Positions 28,726 to 37,883 are shown, numbered from the stretch's first letter. The stretch is DNA of 64,000 nt from Flavisolibacter tropicus (GCF_001644645.1 NZ_CP011390.1:1364001-1428000), one strand, 5' to 3'. Made by a program: numbers and translations. Notes: generated from the letters alone by a model not told the origin.

Positions 28726-29312
28726 AAGAGCGCCTGGAAGAATTTGTCAACACTAACCGTCAAGCTTTTGACGATGAACCAGTACCCGCATTTATATGGG
28801 ATGAAATGAGCCAGCAACTTGATCAAAAACGCAAGCCTGCCAGAATAATCCGTTTGTCACGCTTTAATGTATGGGCGGCAGCTGTTGCAATGATCATAGC
28901 AGGTATCGTAATTTTTCTAATTGCAGAAAACAATCAACTCAAATCAGACCTAACAGCATCGCAGCAGCGATTAAAACAGCATCAGTTAGAACTTAACACA
29001 ACAACCAACTATGATCAGGAGCTTGGTCAGTTTATGCAAATCGTTGCCAGCAAACAAAATCAGCTTTCTGGTATTCGCAAGGAATACCCCTCTTTATACC
29101 AATCGTTTACTGCTGACATTAATGATCTAAATGAAGAGTATAAAAAACTAAAAGAAGAACTCACTTCTGTACCAGAACAGGACCAGATATTGGATGCCAT
29201 GATCCAAAACCTGAAGCTTCAGGCCGAACTTTTAAATGAACAATTGCTCATTATACAACAACTAAAATCGTCTAAAAAGAATAAAAATGAAAAAGCAACG
29301 TCTGTTATCTAA
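28722..29312 (+). CDS. Probable membrane-anchored anti-sigma factor
   Basis: The 196-residue protein has a cytoplasmic N-terminus of about 45 residues, one membrane helix (about 48-67, WAAAVAMIIAGIVIFLIAE) and a periplasmic coiled-coil-rich region (about 70-190, with ENNQLKSDLTASQQRLKQHQ). Position right after an ECF sigma gene, with a four-base overlap, suggests an anti-sigma role. No zinc-binding HxxxCxxC motif is visible, so it is not the zinc-finger type. The role is inferred from context. Confidence 0.72.
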   Translation: MKERLEEFVNTNRQAFDDEPVPAFIWDEMSQQLDQKRKPARIIRLSRFNVWAAAVAMIIAGIVIFLIAENNQLKSDLTASQQRLKQHQLELNTTTNYDQELGQFMQIVASKQNQLSGIRKEYPSLYQSFTADINDLNEEYKKLKEELTSVPEQDQILDAMIQNLKLQAELLNEQLLIIQQLKSSKKNKNEKATSVI

Positions 29313-30288
29313 TTTATTTATCCTGCTTACCTTTTCAGCCACCATAGCTTCAGCCCAGGACAAGCAAAAGAAGAAATATGAATTTGTAAAGGAGCGCGAC
29401 TTCTCTCAAACCTATACTACTTCCGCAAATGATAAGCTAAAGATCTCTAACCAGTTTGGTACAGTAGATATCAAAACATGGAACAAAAATGAAGTTAAAG
29501 TAGACGTTCATATTGCCACTTCTTCAAACATTAAAGAAGCCAATGACGACCGATTTGAAAGCATAGAAATTAAGCATAGCAAAGAAGGTAACAATATCTA
29601 CTTTGAAACTGAAATGAATAACACTGGAAACAAAAACTATAAAGGAAACCAAAACAACACGATTGATATTGATTATGTTGTTTACATACCAGCGACTATT
29701 GCCTTAAATGTTAAAAACAAGTTTGGGAAAACAACTGTTCCTGACTTAAATACCGAGGTAAAAATTGAACAGCAGTTTGGAGAACTTGTAGCCGGCCGCT
29801 TATCACAAAATGCAGATATTGAGGTAAAGTTTAGTAAGGCTTCTTTTGAATCTTTAAATAATGCGGACCTTACTATAGAATTTGCTAAAGATCAAGTAGT
29901 GATTAAAAATGCAACAGGCAAGTTAGATATCAACGTAAAGCATTCTAAGCCAGGCGTAACCGTTTATGCCGATCAATTAACGGAACTGGAAGCAGATGTT
30001 GAGTTTTCAAACTTTGGTTTAGTACTTACCAAAAATGCCTCCGCCGATTTTCGGATTAAAACCAACTTCGGTTCATTGAGTAATAAAACATCTTTTGCTA
30101 TAAAAGACGAGGACGAAGACCGTGATGAAAGAAAATATGGCCCCACTTTCAGTCATTCATATAGAGGTACTGCCGGCAACGGCAAACTAAAAGTAGATGT
30201 TGACGGAAGACATTCCGACATCATTGTAAGTAATGAAGCGCCAGATTTTACTAGCATTAAACCCAAAAAGAACAAAGTAGTTATCTAA
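29287..30288 (+). CDS. Secreted DUF4097-like beta-helical protein
   Basis: The 333-residue protein has a signal peptide (FILLTFSATIASAQ, cleavage after SAQ) and a repetitive beta pattern with recurring QFG or FG turns (residues 56-265: NQFGTVDIKTW, NKFGKTTVP, QQFGELVAG, TNFGSLSN), as in DUF4097 and DUF2807-type putative adhesins. It overlaps the anti-sigma gene by 26 bases, so it belongs to the sigma operon and is a likely envelope-stress output (inference). A 48-base palindrome follows. Confidence 0.75.
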   Translation: MKKQRLLSNLFILLTFSATIASAQDKQKKKYEFVKERDFSQTYTTSANDKLKISNQFGTVDIKTWNKNEVKVDVHIATSSNIKEANDDRFESIEIKHSKEGNNIYFETEMNNTGNKNYKGNQNNTIDIDYVVYIPATIALNVKNKFGKTTVPDLNTEVKIEQQFGELVAGRLSQNADIEVKFSKASFESLNNADLTIEFAKDQVVIKNATGKLDINVKHSKPGVTVYADQLTELEADVEFSNFGLVLTKNASADFRIKTNFGSLSNKTSFAIKDEDEDRDERKYGPTFSHSYRGTAGNGKLKVDVDGRHSDIIVSNEAPDFTSIKPKKNKVVI

Positions 30289-30297
30289 TCCACTTCT

Positions 30298-30345
30298 TTA
30301 CTACATACAAAAAGGTACCAATTGGTACCTTTTTGTATGTAGTAA
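30298..30345. terminator. 48-base perfect palindrome after the sigma operon
   Basis: The whole stretch is its own reverse complement: 24 bases each side, with a GGTACC-flanked core and A5/T5 tracts next to it. It begins 9 bases after the stop of the DUF4097-like gene. It is probably a bidirectional terminator; the length of the perfect symmetry is unusual. Confidence 0.8.
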
Positions 30346-30438
30346 TAGCTCTACAATACCATCTTATTTCACTATTTCTTACTTAGTATTTTCACTTATT
30401 AAAAAAGAAAAGATAATTTGGCAATACAACGCTTGCTA

Positions 30439-30858
30439 ATGAAAACTTTGATTATAACCATTACTTTCATTGTTGCCATTGTTACTGCGTCTAGCAACAA
30501 ATCTGCATCAGGAAATCCAACTGCTTCAAAAGCTGATAACACGCCCGCTTATGACATGAAGAAATACTGGCTGGTGTTCTTGAAGAAAGGCCCCAATCGA
30601 AATCAATCTAAGGCTGATAGCGAAAAGATCCAGGCCGCACACTTAGCCAACATTACGCGCTTACACGAACAAGGCAAGATCATCATGGCTGGACCCATTG
30701 GTAATGAAAACGATGTTTTAGGTATTTTCATTATGGATGGAAAGGATTCCACTCAAATTGCCAGCTATGTAGCTGGCGACAGCGCTGTTATTACAGGCCG
30801 CCTCCGATTTGAAATACTGCCGTGGTGGACAGCGAAAGGGAAATATGAGTTTAAGTAA
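30439..30858 (+). CDS. Secreted YCII-like domain protein
   Basis: Starting at ATG 30439 (an upstream TTG at 30418 in the same frame would add residues before the signal peptide), the 139-residue protein has a signal peptide and a YCII/ferredoxin-like domain: KKYWLVFLKKGPNRN, LHEQGKIIMAGPIGNEND and the C-terminal FEILPWW. YCII proteins are small alpha-beta proteins of varied or unknown chemistry. The exported form is uncommon among characterised members but is seen in Bacteroidota. Confidence 0.75.
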   Translation: MKTLIITITFIVAIVTASSNKSASGNPTASKADNTPAYDMKKYWLVFLKKGPNRNQSKADSEKIQAAHLANITRLHEQGKIIMAGPIGNENDVLGIFIMDGKDSTQIASYVAGDSAVITGRLRFEILPWWTAKGKYEFK

Positions 30859-30860
30859 AG

Positions 30861-31050
30861 CCCCTCCCGGCCTCCCCCAAAGGGGGAGGAGACCTAAGGC
30901 ACAGAGGCTCGCTTTGCAACGATACTTGACTTTTACAATTAGATAATAAACAAAAGCACTCCCTGAAGGAGTGCTTTTGTTATGTAATACTGTATCATCT
31001 TCTAGCGCTATGCGGTGGCGAAGTCCTCCCTTCGGGAGGATTTAGGAGGG
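30861..31050. repeat. GC-rich REP-like hairpins flanking a terminator
   Basis: A CCTCCCCC/GGGGGAGG hairpin (30871-30889) and a TCCTCCC/GGGAGGA hairpin (31024-31040) with GGAGGG copies nearby frame the terminator at 30949-30981. The G/C runs contrast with the AT-rich surroundings and resemble dispersed intergenic elements seen in Bacteroidota genomes. Confidence 0.55.
30949..30981 (+). terminator. Terminator after the YCII-like gene
   Basis: A 14-base-pair stem (30949-30962 with 30968-30981) with a 5-base loop and a T-rich right arm lies about 90 bases after the stop codon. Confidence 0.75.
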
Positions 31051-31056
31051 CCACTC

Positions 31057-31560
31057 CTACCTCGCTCCGAACTCTTGCGTCCAAAAGTTTCCAAATCGGC
31101 CAACGCCCATTTCCTTGTAAAGCTTACTCATAATATTCTTACAGTGGCCTGGACTTTCAACCCAACCCTTCACCACTTCTTTTTCTGAGGTATAGCCGGC
31201 TGCAATATTTTCACCATAGGCCATCCAAGGATAGCCTGCTCTTTTAACCCTTACACCTCCATTTGACCCATCTGGCGCAACGTGAGCAAAGAATTTGTTC
31301 TTATACATATCCTCACTATGGCTAACAGCCGCTGTAGCAAGCTGGTCATTCCATTTTACTGCAGGCGCAGGACCATAATAGGTATCACCGCATTTACAGC
31401 CTTTCTTTCGCACATCGTTTACTAACTGTAATAGAACAGTCTTATTAACAGAAGTAGGAAGTGGTTTAACTGATGTTGTTGGTGGATCAAAAGGACCAAC
31501 CGCTTCATCGTTAGCACCAACACTCATGATCAACGTAAAAGCTACTATATACAGGTTCAT
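31057..31560 (-). CDS. CAP (SCP/PR1-like) domain secreted protein
   Basis: The 167-residue protein begins with a short hydrophobic export signal and contains the CAP core: ATAAVSHSEDMYKNKFFAHVAPDGSNGG (HSEDM and FAH motifs, about 85-112), YGENIAAGYTSEKEVVKGWVESPGHCKNIM and the final YKEMGVGRFGNFWTQEFG. The conserved His and Glu of the CAP cavity are present. CAP proteins are secreted and of varied function (lipid or sterol binding, or unknown). Two pairs of Cys suggest disulfides in the periplasm. Confidence 0.9.
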   Translation of the reverse strand: MNLYIVAFTLIMSVGANDEAVGPFDPPTTSVKPLPTSVNKTVLLQLVNDVRKKGCKCGDTYYGPAPAVKWNDQLATAAVSHSEDMYKNKFFAHVAPDGSNGGVRVKRAGYPWMAYGENIAAGYTSEKEVVKGWVESPGHCKNIMSKLYKEMGVGRFGNFWTQEFGAR

Positions 31561-31635
31561 ATCAGGTTGAGTATTTCCATTTAACTATTACCTACAACCT
31601 TTTATTGTCATAGGCTTCGTTAAAAAATTGTTGCA

Positions 31636-31663
31636 TAAAAAAACCCGGAGTAAAACTCCGGGC
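31636..31663 (-). terminator. Terminator of the S9 peptidase gene
   Basis: On the minus strand GCCCGGAG, a TTTTA loop and CTCCGGG are followed by a run of seven T (31637-31643), 18 bases after the stop. This is a classic intrinsic terminator. Confidence 0.88.
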
Positions 31664-31680
31664 TTCAAATAATTAACTTT

Positions 31681-34167
31681 TTATAAGGCTGCTCTTTTCT
31701 TTTGCCCGCTTAATTCTACTTCGCGGTTCATTTCCACCATATCAACGGGCTCTTCTTTGCCTTCCAATAAATATTCTTTAAAGTAGTCGGCCATTCTCCA
31801 GAAAAAGTATTCTGTCATGTCGCCGTAGCCGTGACGTTGGCCAGGCAGGATTAACATATCAAAACGCTTATTCGCCTTAATCAGGGCATTCACCATGCGA
31901 ATAGTATTGGCCGGGTGTACATTGTTATCAATATCACCATGTGTTAACATCAAGTGACCTTTAAGGTTCTTTGCCAGCTCAGGGTTCTTTTCTATTGCAT
32001 AGACAAACGAAGTATCACCTTTATCTCCGATTATTTCTTTCACACCATGGTGCTTTTCGCTCCACCAGCGATTGTAAATAGCATTATCATGATTACCCGC
32101 GTTAGAAACGGCTACTTTAAAGAAATCAGGATATACCAACATGGCTGCAGTACTCATGAAGCCGCCACCCGAGTGACCTTGTATACCTACACGATTGATG
32201 TCGACATATTTATAACGGTCTGCTAATTGTTCTACAGCTGCTTTTTTATCAGCTAGTCCATAGTCACGCAGGTTTCCATAACCATAGTTGTGATACCATT
32301 TTGAGCGGCTTGGATGTCCACCACGGTTACCTACAGTAACAACAATAAAACCTACTTGCGCCAGTCGATCAATACGATCCATACCTCTGCCCCAAGCTTT
32401 GTTCACAGCCTCTGTTTGTGGGCCTGGATATACATACTCGATGATGGGGTATTTTTTGGAAGAATCAAAATCAAATGGCTTATACATTACACCATACAAA
32501 TCAGTAACACCATCATCAGCCTTTACTTTAAACACCTCTGGAAATTTGTAGCCTGCGCTCATTAAAGAAGACAGGTCGGCTGTTTCCAAGTCCATAACTT
32601 TTTTACCATCGGTAGTATATAATACCGATTTGGGAACCGCATTTACTCTTGAGAAATTGTCAACAAAATATTGCTTGCTGTCATTCAGGTTCATGTCGTG
32701 CTCATACTCACCCGGATTCAACAAGCGTAGACCAGTACCATCAAAGTTTACACGATACATGTGCTGATAGTAAGGATCCTCATTTTTTTCGCGTCCATTG
32801 GCAGCGAAGTAGATAACACGTTTGCTTTCATCAATACCTACTATATCTTCAACATGGTAACCTCCAGATGTGATCTGGTTTTTCAATTTACCATTGCCAT
32901 CAAATAAATATAAATGTGCCCAACCATCACGCTCACTCCAATGAATATATTCTGTACCGCCATTTACCACACCTAAGCGACGTGTTTCAACGTAGGTATT
33001 CATTTCCTCGCTGATCAAGGACTTAACGCTTTCCGTATTAACATCAACTAAGCAAACATCAATACGCTTTAGGTCGCGACTAGTGCGCGTAAAGTATAAA
33101 TTATCCTTAGTACCTAACCATACCAATGGACGATAATCATCATCACGAGAACTTTGCAGTTGCGGTGCGTTCCAAATTCCAATAGCCTGGTCTTTAAACT
33201 GTTTAATATCCAGTTCTTTTTGTTTTTTGGAAGCCAGGTCAAACAATAACACATGTGCAATAGGGGCATCTTTTTCACCCGGCATGTGATACTTATATGT
33301 TTCCAGTGTAGGGCGAGGTTCTGCTATACTATTGATCACCCATAGGTCTTTCACTAAGCGATTGTCGGTGCGTACCAGCACAAAACGTTTAGCGTCCGGA
33401 GACCAGTAAACAAATGCCTGCTTACGCTTATTCTTATTCTTTTCGCGGTCAACATTTGTTTCATTATAAGAATCGCCATAAGCATAGTTATCTACACCAT
33501 CTGTTGTTAACTGGTATTCTTTAATTGTACTGTCTTCCTCATTTTGTAAAGCTTTCTCATAGTTAGCTTTATCCATCCAGTACAAATTGAAGTTGCGTGC
33601 AAATACTATCGTCTGACCATCGGGTGAAATAGACGCCCAATTAGGACGGCGCTTTGGTTTTTTAAAATCACTTAACTCAACCAGTTCGCCACTATTGATA
33701 TTATACTCAAAGAAAAACTTCTTGCGTTCTTTTTTGGGAGGCGTTCCTTTCTTGGCCGTAGAATCTTTTATTTCAATTTCTTGTGAACTCAGTACTTCAA
33801 ATTGGATCCAGTTCTCGTCTTTCACAAAGCGCATACTGTCTATGTTCAAGTGCTGGGCATCCATCGGATCCTTTACCCGTTGTGTTAACAAGGCAGCCAG
33901 CTTTTCATTATCAAACAACAAACGTTTTTCTCCTTTGTCCGGATTAACAATGAACCAGTTTTTGCCTGCCGTTGTTTCATACATATACCAAAAGCGATTG
34001 CTCTTTTTCAGCCAGTGCGGATCTACCGACGTGCTAAAAACCAGCTTGTCCAACTTCTTGGGTGAAAAACGGGCAGCGAGTGGATAGTTCGCCGTGATGG
34101 CAGGCGTTTGCGCCGATGCCAAGGCTACCATTGATATGGATAGCACAAGACCTAACAATTTTCTCAT
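31681..34167 (-). CDS. Dipeptidyl peptidase IV-like S9 family serine peptidase
   Basis: With the ATG at 34167 the protein starts with a signal peptide (LLGLVLSISMVALASAQ); the frame is open to 34221, but that adds residues before the signal. A beta-propeller N-terminal region (about 30-560) is followed by the alpha/beta-hydrolase peptidase domain with the nucleophile motif GIQGHSGGGFMS, the Asp in THGDIDNNVHP and the His in GQRHGYGD. It should act in the periplasm, cleaving dipeptides, often X-Pro, from peptides. It is monocistronic. Confidence 0.9.
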   Translation of the reverse strand: MRKLLGLVLSISMVALASAQTPAITANYPLAARFSPKKLDKLVFSTSVDPHWLKKSNRFWYMYETTAGKNWFIVNPDKGEKRLLFDNEKLAALLTQRVKDPMDAQHLNIDSMRFVKDENWIQFEVLSSQEIEIKDSTAKKGTPPKKERKKFFFEYNINSGELVELSDFKKPKRRPNWASISPDGQTIVFARNFNLYWMDKANYEKALQNEEDSTIKEYQLTTDGVDNYAYGDSYNETNVDREKNKNKRKQAFVYWSPDAKRFVLVRTDNRLVKDLWVINSIAEPRPTLETYKYHMPGEKDAPIAHVLLFDLASKKQKELDIKQFKDQAIGIWNAPQLQSSRDDDYRPLVWLGTKDNLYFTRTSRDLKRIDVCLVDVNTESVKSLISEEMNTYVETRRLGVVNGGTEYIHWSERDGWAHLYLFDGNGKLKNQITSGGYHVEDIVGIDESKRVIYFAANGREKNEDPYYQHMYRVNFDGTGLRLLNPGEYEHDMNLNDSKQYFVDNFSRVNAVPKSVLYTTDGKKVMDLETADLSSLMSAGYKFPEVFKVKADDGVTDLYGVMYKPFDFDSSKKYPIIEYVYPGPQTEAVNKAWGRGMDRIDRLAQVGFIVVTVGNRGGHPSRSKWYHNYGYGNLRDYGLADKKAAVEQLADRYKYVDINRVGIQGHSGGGFMSTAAMLVYPDFFKVAVSNAGNHDNAIYNRWWSEKHHGVKEIIGDKGDTSFVYAIEKNPELAKNLKGHLMLTHGDIDNNVHPANTIRMVNALIKANKRFDMLILPGQRHGYGDMTEYFFWRMADYFKEYLLEGKEEPVDMVEMNREVELSGQKKRAAL

Positions 34168-34259
34168 AGTGTGTAAAGTATAATTATTCCTAAAGGGATG
34201 TAGGATAAATGGATATGCCATTTATAACTGCTAAATATACTGCATTTAACGTTTGAACA

Positions 34260-35126
34260 TTATTGCTTAATATATTGCTGCATTTCCACCTGGTATTGTT
34301 GTGCAATAGCTGCTGCCTCTTGAGCAAAATCTTCTTTCTCAGAAGCGTAAATAATGGCACGGCTGGCATTGACCAACAAACCACACTCACTGATCATTGC
34401 CTTTTCTGAAATCTCTTTCAGGCTGCCCCCTTGTGCACCCACACCTGGAACCAAGTAAAAATAGTTGGGGGTGATAGTGCGAATGTTCGTGAATTCATCA
34501 GCCTGTGTTGCGCCCACAACAAACATCAAGTTATCAGGCGTGCCCCACTCCGAAGCTTTGCGTAAGACTCTTTCATAAAGAAACTCTGTTTTATGTGAAG
34601 CAACATCCAACGCCAGTTCTGCGGACTCAACGCCAACCTTTGATTGTTGAATAACACGTTGCAATTCAAAATCAGCAGATCCTTTATTAGAAGTTAACCC
34701 TAGCAGGATCGTCCACTTGTCTTTGTATTCCAAAAAAGGTTGAATACTATCCGCTCCCATATAGGGGGCTACCGTTATCGCATCAAAGTTCATCGTCTCA
34801 AAAAACGCCTTGGCATATTGAGTAGAGGTATTGCCGATGTCACCCCGTTTTGCATCGGCAATTTTAAAATGGGTATCGGGAATATAATTAGTGGTACGCT
34901 CCATCGCTTCCCAACCTTTTACTCCTAGCGCTTCGTAAAAAGCGGTATTGATTTTATAGCTAACACAATAATCTTTAGTAGCGTCAATGATCTGCTTGTT
35001 GAATTCAAAAACAGCATCGGGATGACTTTGCAAATGTTTTGGAATCTTAGTTATATCGGTATCCAATCCCACACACAAATAGGATTTTTTTTGAAAGATC
35101 TGAGCTACTAATTGTTGGCGTGTCAT
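34260..35126 (-). CDS. pyrF: Orotidine 5'-phosphate decarboxylase (long type)
   Basis: The 288-residue protein has the N-terminal substrate segment SYLCVGLDTDITKIP, the catalytic KIADAKRGDIGNTS motif (Lys-Asp-Lys-Asp array, about residues 82-95) and the C-terminal VPGVGAQGG phosphate-binding loop. It decarboxylates OMP to UMP in the last step of pyrimidine synthesis. The length fits the longer type 2 PyrF (about 270-290) rather than the E. coli form. The kynureninase gene lies about 49 bases upstream on the same strand. Confidence 0.95.
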   Translation of the reverse strand: MTRQQLVAQIFQKKSYLCVGLDTDITKIPKHLQSHPDAVFEFNKQIIDATKDYCVSYKINTAFYEALGVKGWEAMERTTNYIPDTHFKIADAKRGDIGNTSTQYAKAFFETMNFDAITVAPYMGADSIQPFLEYKDKWTILLGLTSNKGSADFELQRVIQQSKVGVESAELALDVASHKTEFLYERVLRKASEWGTPDNLMFVVGATQADEFTNIRTITPNYFYLVPGVGAQGGSLKEISEKAMISECGLLVNASRAIIYASEKEDFAQEAAAIAQQYQVEMQQYIKQ

Positions 35127-35175
35127 GTTATAAAGTCGAGAGTTAAAAGTTAATGGTTACTAGTTGTCAGTTCGA

Positions 35176-36453
35176 TCATTGAAATTGTTCACACGTTGTT
35201 TTCATGATCTGGGCAAACTGCCAAACTTCTTCAAAGGTATTGTACATCGGTACTGCGGCAATACGAATTACATTGGGTTCTCTCCAATCGGCAAATACCC
35301 CAGCATCGGTTAAAGCATCAAAAACTTCACGACCGTTACGCAACATCAACATCGACACCTGACAGCCTTTGTTCTCTTTTGGCGTAAGCACTTGTACAAT
35401 TGGCTGACTGCTGTTTGCATTCAAATCCTGCAAAAGAAATAATAAATAATCACTCAGTTGCTGTCCTTTTTGATATAATGAAGACATGCCTGCCTTCTCG
35501 AACAATTGCAATGAAGAATAGTGAGCAGCATACAGCAATACCGAAGGCGTACTTAGCTGCCAACCTTCTGCAGAGGGAATTGGATCAAAGCCAGGCTGCA
35601 TTTTAAAACGTGTAGCTTTATTATAACCCCACCAACCAGCAAAGCGAGGCAGTTCTTTATCATTATGAAAACGCTCATGTATATACACGCCCCCAATGGC
35701 GCCTGGACCCGAGTTTAAATATTTATAACTGCACCAACAAGCAAAGTCCACATCCCAGTTATGTAATTGCAGTTGTATGTTACCGGCAGCATGTGCCAGG
35801 TCAAAGCCAACCATAGCGCCAACCGCATGAGCGGCAGCTGTAATGGTTTTCATATTAAAAACCTGCCCGGTATAATAGTTTAACCCACCCCAGAATATCA
35901 GCGCCAACTCGTCTTTATTAGCTTCAATTGCAGCCAATACATCTTCATGACGAATATTCACTTCCCCTTCTCTTGGTGCTACTTCTACAATCACGTCTTC
36001 GGGTTTAAAGCCACGTTGCTTTACATGTGTCTCCAAAGTATATTGATCTGAAGGGAAGGCTTTGGCTTCACAGATGATTTTGTTCCGCTTTCCCTTGGGC
36101 TGGTAAAAGCTTGCCAGCATTAGGTGCAGGTTTACTGTAAGGCTGTTCATCACAACGATCTCACCAGGCAACGCACCTACTATTGCAGCCAGAGGCCCAA
36201 CTAATTTGTCGTGGTATTGCAACCAAGGCTTGTCGCCTTTAAACCAGGATTCTACGCCTAGTTCCTGCCATTGCTGCATTACTTCAGCCATATCTGTAGC
36301 CGTACGTTTTGGCTGTAATCCTAAAGAGTTACCTAAAAAATAAATCGCATCTTTTCCATTATGCTGAGGGAAAAGAAATTGTTGACGAAACGAACGTAAA
36401 GAATCAGCAGCATCTAACTGCTGGGCAAAATCTTGTGTGTTTAGAAATTTCAT
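35176..36453 (-). CDS. kynU: Kynureninase
   Basis: The 425-residue PLP enzyme carries YFLGNSLGLQP at the substrate-binding N-terminus, the FDLAHAAGN aspartate region for PLP and the lysine motif CWCSYKYLNSGPGAIGG. It hydrolyses kynurenine or 3-hydroxykynurenine to anthranilate or 3-hydroxyanthranilate and alanine, in tryptophan catabolism or de novo NAD synthesis. The SDR gene stops 11 bases upstream, and pyrF follows about 49 bases downstream. Confidence 0.95.
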   Translation of the reverse strand: MKFLNTQDFAQQLDAADSLRSFRQQFLFPQHNGKDAIYFLGNSLGLQPKRTATDMAEVMQQWQELGVESWFKGDKPWLQYHDKLVGPLAAIVGALPGEIVVMNSLTVNLHLMLASFYQPKGKRNKIICEAKAFPSDQYTLETHVKQRGFKPEDVIVEVAPREGEVNIRHEDVLAAIEANKDELALIFWGGLNYYTGQVFNMKTITAAAHAVGAMVGFDLAHAAGNIQLQLHNWDVDFACWCSYKYLNSGPGAIGGVYIHERFHNDKELPRFAGWWGYNKATRFKMQPGFDPIPSAEGWQLSTPSVLLYAAHYSSLQLFEKAGMSSLYQKGQQLSDYLLFLLQDLNANSSQPIVQVLTPKENKGCQVSMLMLRNGREVFDALTDAGVFADWREPNVIRIAAVPMYNTFEEVWQFAQIMKTTCEQFQ

Positions 36454-36464
36454 AATTGCAATCG

Positions 36465-37250
36465 TTAAATTGTCCCCGTGCGTCCACCATCTACCGGTAT
36501 ACTCACTCCATTTACATAAGATGCTGCTGGCGAAGCCAGGAAGGCCGCCACTGCTGCTATTTCAGCGGCTGTACCAAACCGTTTCATGGGAATGCCTTTC
36601 GCAATCTCCCCAGCCACTTGTTCTTCGCTAGTTCCCGCTTTATTAGCCAGATTATGAACCAGACTCTTCAAACGTGCAGTCTCCGTATAGCCGGGCAAAA
36701 CACTGTTTACGGTTATATTGAATTCGCCTAGTTCGTTGGCCATTGTCTTAGCCCAGGAAGCAACAGCCCCTCTAATGGTGTTAGACACGCCCAGGTTATT
36801 TAAAGGAATTTTTACTGAAGTAGAAATAATGTTTATGATACGGCCATATCCAGCATCTTTCATTCCGGGCACTACCGCTTTGGTTAAAATATGATTACAG
36901 ATCAAATGCTGCTGAAAGGCATTAAAAAATGCCTGTTCTTCAGCTTCAATAATCGGTCCTGCAGCAGGCCCGCCTGTGTTATTGATTAAAATATGAACCG
37001 GATGTTCACCAACAATCGCTTCAATAGCTGCTCTCACTTGTTCGGTTTCTGAAAAGTCGGCAACCTTATAACTGTGCACCTGCTGCAATGAGTTATCCAG
37101 CAATTTCACATTGGTTTCCAATGTTTCTTTATTTCTTGCTACAAGGGTACAATGTGCTCCCATTGAAGCCAGTTCTTCTGCAATAGCTAACCCAATTCCT
37201 TGTGTGCTGCCACAAATAACCGCATGTTTACCTTCCAGTGATAAATTCAT
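36465..37250 (-). CDS. Short-chain dehydrogenase-like protein without the usual YxxxK
   Basis: The 261-residue protein has the SDR nucleotide motif GSTQGIG (residues 14-20), NNTGG (90-94) and the C-terminal PVDGGRTG segment. At the active site the expected Tyr-x3-Lys is replaced: after IISTSVKIP (Ser143-Pro149) the aligned positions read SNTIR (Ser156-Arg160). The fold is secure, but normal dehydrogenase chemistry is doubtful. It lies between PaiB-like and kynU genes in a tight leftward run, so a kynurenine-related role is possible (inference). Confidence 0.82.
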   Translation of the reverse strand: MNLSLEGKHAVICGSTQGIGLAIAEELASMGAHCTLVARNKETLETNVKLLDNSLQQVHSYKVADFSETEQVRAAIEAIVGEHPVHILINNTGGPAAGPIIEAEEQAFFNAFQQHLICNHILTKAVVPGMKDAGYGRIINIISTSVKIPLNNLGVSNTIRGAVASWAKTMANELGEFNITVNSVLPGYTETARLKSLVHNLANKAGTSEEQVAGEIAKGIPMKRFGTAAEIAAVAAFLASPAASYVNGVSIPVDGGRTGTI

Positions 37251-37883
37251 TTATGAATGTTTGAAAAGTGAATGTTGTCGCTGCTTCATTTCATCGGCAA
37301 TACCTTTTGCTTCTGCATCGCCTTTATCCAGTTCGCCAATGATATTTTCATAGCTACGCTGATCTCTATTCTGGCTCAATTTGAAAACATGATCGATCGC
37401 CGTCACTTCTATTTCAAACCCCACAATTGCTTGACTCAATCGCTGTACATAGTCTTCAGGCAGGTTATGATAGGAAGCCGGTGACTCATCATTATTCTCA
37501 TAATGGCGCGTTGTTCTTTCTAAAATTGATAATAGCTCACCTTGGCCTACGAACTGTACTTGCCCTCGTGCATGCACGCTCATATAATTCCAAGTTGACG
37601 CATTTTGAGGGGCCGTATACCAGCTGGCACTTACGTATGTATGTGAACCTGTAAAAACACACAACACATTGGAATTGGATTCTAATGCTTTATGATGATC
37701 AGTATTTCGCATCACATGGCCCAGCAAAAAAAATTTTCCTTCTCTTTCTTCAATAAGTAAAGGCACTTGTGTAGCCACAGGAATACCATTCATACTGCCT
37801 ATCAGCATAGCAAAGGAATTTTGCCGCATAAAGGCTTTGATCACTTCAGGATCCTTTTCTTTAAATTGAGGTAGACTATACAT
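37251..37883 (-). CDS. PaiB-like FMN-binding protein
   Basis: Using ATG 37883, the protein starts MYSLPQFKEKDPEVIKAFMRQNSFAML, the PaiB family N-terminus; an open frame to 37931 adds atypical residues. The split-barrel flavin fold shows HVMRNTDHHKAL and TGSHTYVSASWY segments. PaiB was first described as a negative regulator of sporulation and protease genes in Bacillus; most members probably have FMN-linked enzymatic roles. Its stop directly abuts the SDR start, so PaiB-SDR-kynU is an operon. Confidence 0.85.
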   Translation of the reverse strand: MYSLPQFKEKDPEVIKAFMRQNSFAMLIGSMNGIPVATQVPLLIEEREGKFFLLGHVMRNTDHHKALESNSNVLCVFTGSHTYVSASWYTAPQNASTWNYMSVHARGQVQFVGQGELLSILERTTRHYENNDESPASYHNLPEDYVQRLSQAIVGFEIEVTAIDHVFKLSQNRDQRSYENIIGELDKGDAEAKGIADEMKQRQHSLFKHS

